Of a DNA stretch of 6,688 nucleotides, positions 6,665 to 6,688 are shown one piece after another; the first letter of the stretch is position 1; each line of letters begins with the position of its first letter. Both the position numbers and the translations under genes were made by a program. The notes under the pieces are model-generated. The model worked only from the letters and a program-made list of their open reading frames with translations, had not been told where the DNA came from and ran no database searches. The stretch spans positions 1 to 6,688 of the forward strand of contig JBBSBE010000179.1 of the NCBI GenBank assembly GCA_038251625.1, written 5' to 3'. The stretch comes from JBBQXK01 sp038251625 (GTDB taxonomy: Bacteria > Pseudomonadota > Alphaproteobacteria > Rhodobacterales > Rhodobacteraceae).

Positions 6665-6688
6665 TGAAATCGTGAAGAATAAGCGACA
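6665..6688 (-). repeat. Right terminal inverted repeat of the transposon
   Basis: On the minus strand it starts TGTCGCTTATTC and ends GATTTCA, matching 142-165 at 19 of 24 positions. On the plus strand the window stops exactly at its ACA tip. The host flank is therefore missing. Confidence 0.82.

Larger units (their letters stand above)
142..6688. mobile_element. Complete TniABQ (Tn5053/Tn7-like) transposon with tyrosine recombinase module
   Basis: The element is bounded by 24-bp imperfect terminal inverted repeats (142-165 and 6665-6688, 19/24 identical) that start TGTCGC at the left and end GCGACA at the right. It encodes tniA, tniB and tniQ leftward from the right end, and a tyrosine recombinase / DUF1403 / ScpB-like module in the left half. 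TniA-TniB-TniQ elements (Tn5053, Tn402) are known to transpose replicatively and to need a resolvase. Here no serine resolvase is present, so the tyrosine recombinase is the only visible candidate. No resistance or metabolic cargo is present; every gene looks like mobility or DNA-handling machinery. Length is 6547 bp. The right flank and hence the target duplication are outside the window. Confidence 0.82.
6553..6688 (-). promoter_or_regulatory. Right-end control region: tniABQ promoter zone and transposase-binding repeats
   Basis: This 136-bp leader runs between the right tip and the tniA ATG. It carries three related repeats in the same orientation (6665-6688, 6642-6663, 6589-6615), each starting TGT and ending ATTTC on the minus strand. 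Tn7- and Tn5053-type ends are known to carry several transposase-binding repeats. The tniA promoter must lie here or in the repeats, so TniA binding would be expected to repress its own operon. I see no convincing -35/-10 pair. Confidence 0.6.

Noticed and set aside
1..6688. CRISPR array, CRISPR-associated Tn7-like system or tRNA/rRNA gene
   Set aside because: No spaced direct-repeat array, no cas gene and no tRNA-like cloverleaf was seen, so a CRISPR-guided TniQ system is not supported.

Overview
The base composition (GC-rich, alphaproteobacterial codon style) and the gene families suggest an alphaproteobacterium, most likely Rhodobacterales (Paracoccus/Rhodobacter/Ruegeria-like). The DUF1403 + ScpB-like gene pair is one I associate with that order from memory. 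The replicon cannot be told from the sequence.

The window is almost entirely one mobile element. A 24-bp sequence beginning TGTCGC at 142-165 matches, inverted and at 19 of 24 positions, the last 24 bases of the window (6665-6688). This defines a transposon of about 6.55 kb with TGT...ACA ends, the terminal dinucleotides typical of Mu/Tn7/Tn5053-type elements. Bases 1-141 are flanking DNA with two strong hairpins and no gene I can name.

Right half (2857-6552, minus strand): a tightly coupled operon tniA (DD35E transposase), tniB (AAA+ ATPase) and tniQ (zinc-finger target-selection protein). It is read inward from the right end, which carries three TniA-binding-like repeats. This is the core transposition machinery of a Tn5053/Tn402-like (Tn7-related) element. 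The serine resolvase tniR and its res site, which follow tniQ in Tn5053, are absent.

Left half (246-2983): a tyrosine recombinase on the minus strand is transcribed divergently from a two-gene plus-strand operon, a DUF1403 protein followed 2 bp later by an orphan ScpB-like protein. The 114-bp divergent intergenic region contains two 10-bp inverted arms (9/10 match) around a 7-bp spacer, the geometry of a tyrosine-recombinase core site. It is followed by several hairpins.

Main hypothesis: this is a complete TniABQ transposon that uses a tyrosine recombinase, possibly helped by DUF1403 and ScpB-like DNA-binding partners, to resolve cointegrates. That would be analogous in layout to TnpS/rst/TnpT of Tn4651 but built from unrelated accessory proteins. 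The two halves meet tail to tail, and tniQ runs 127 bp into the 3' end of scpB on the opposite strand, which suggests two modules were fused there.
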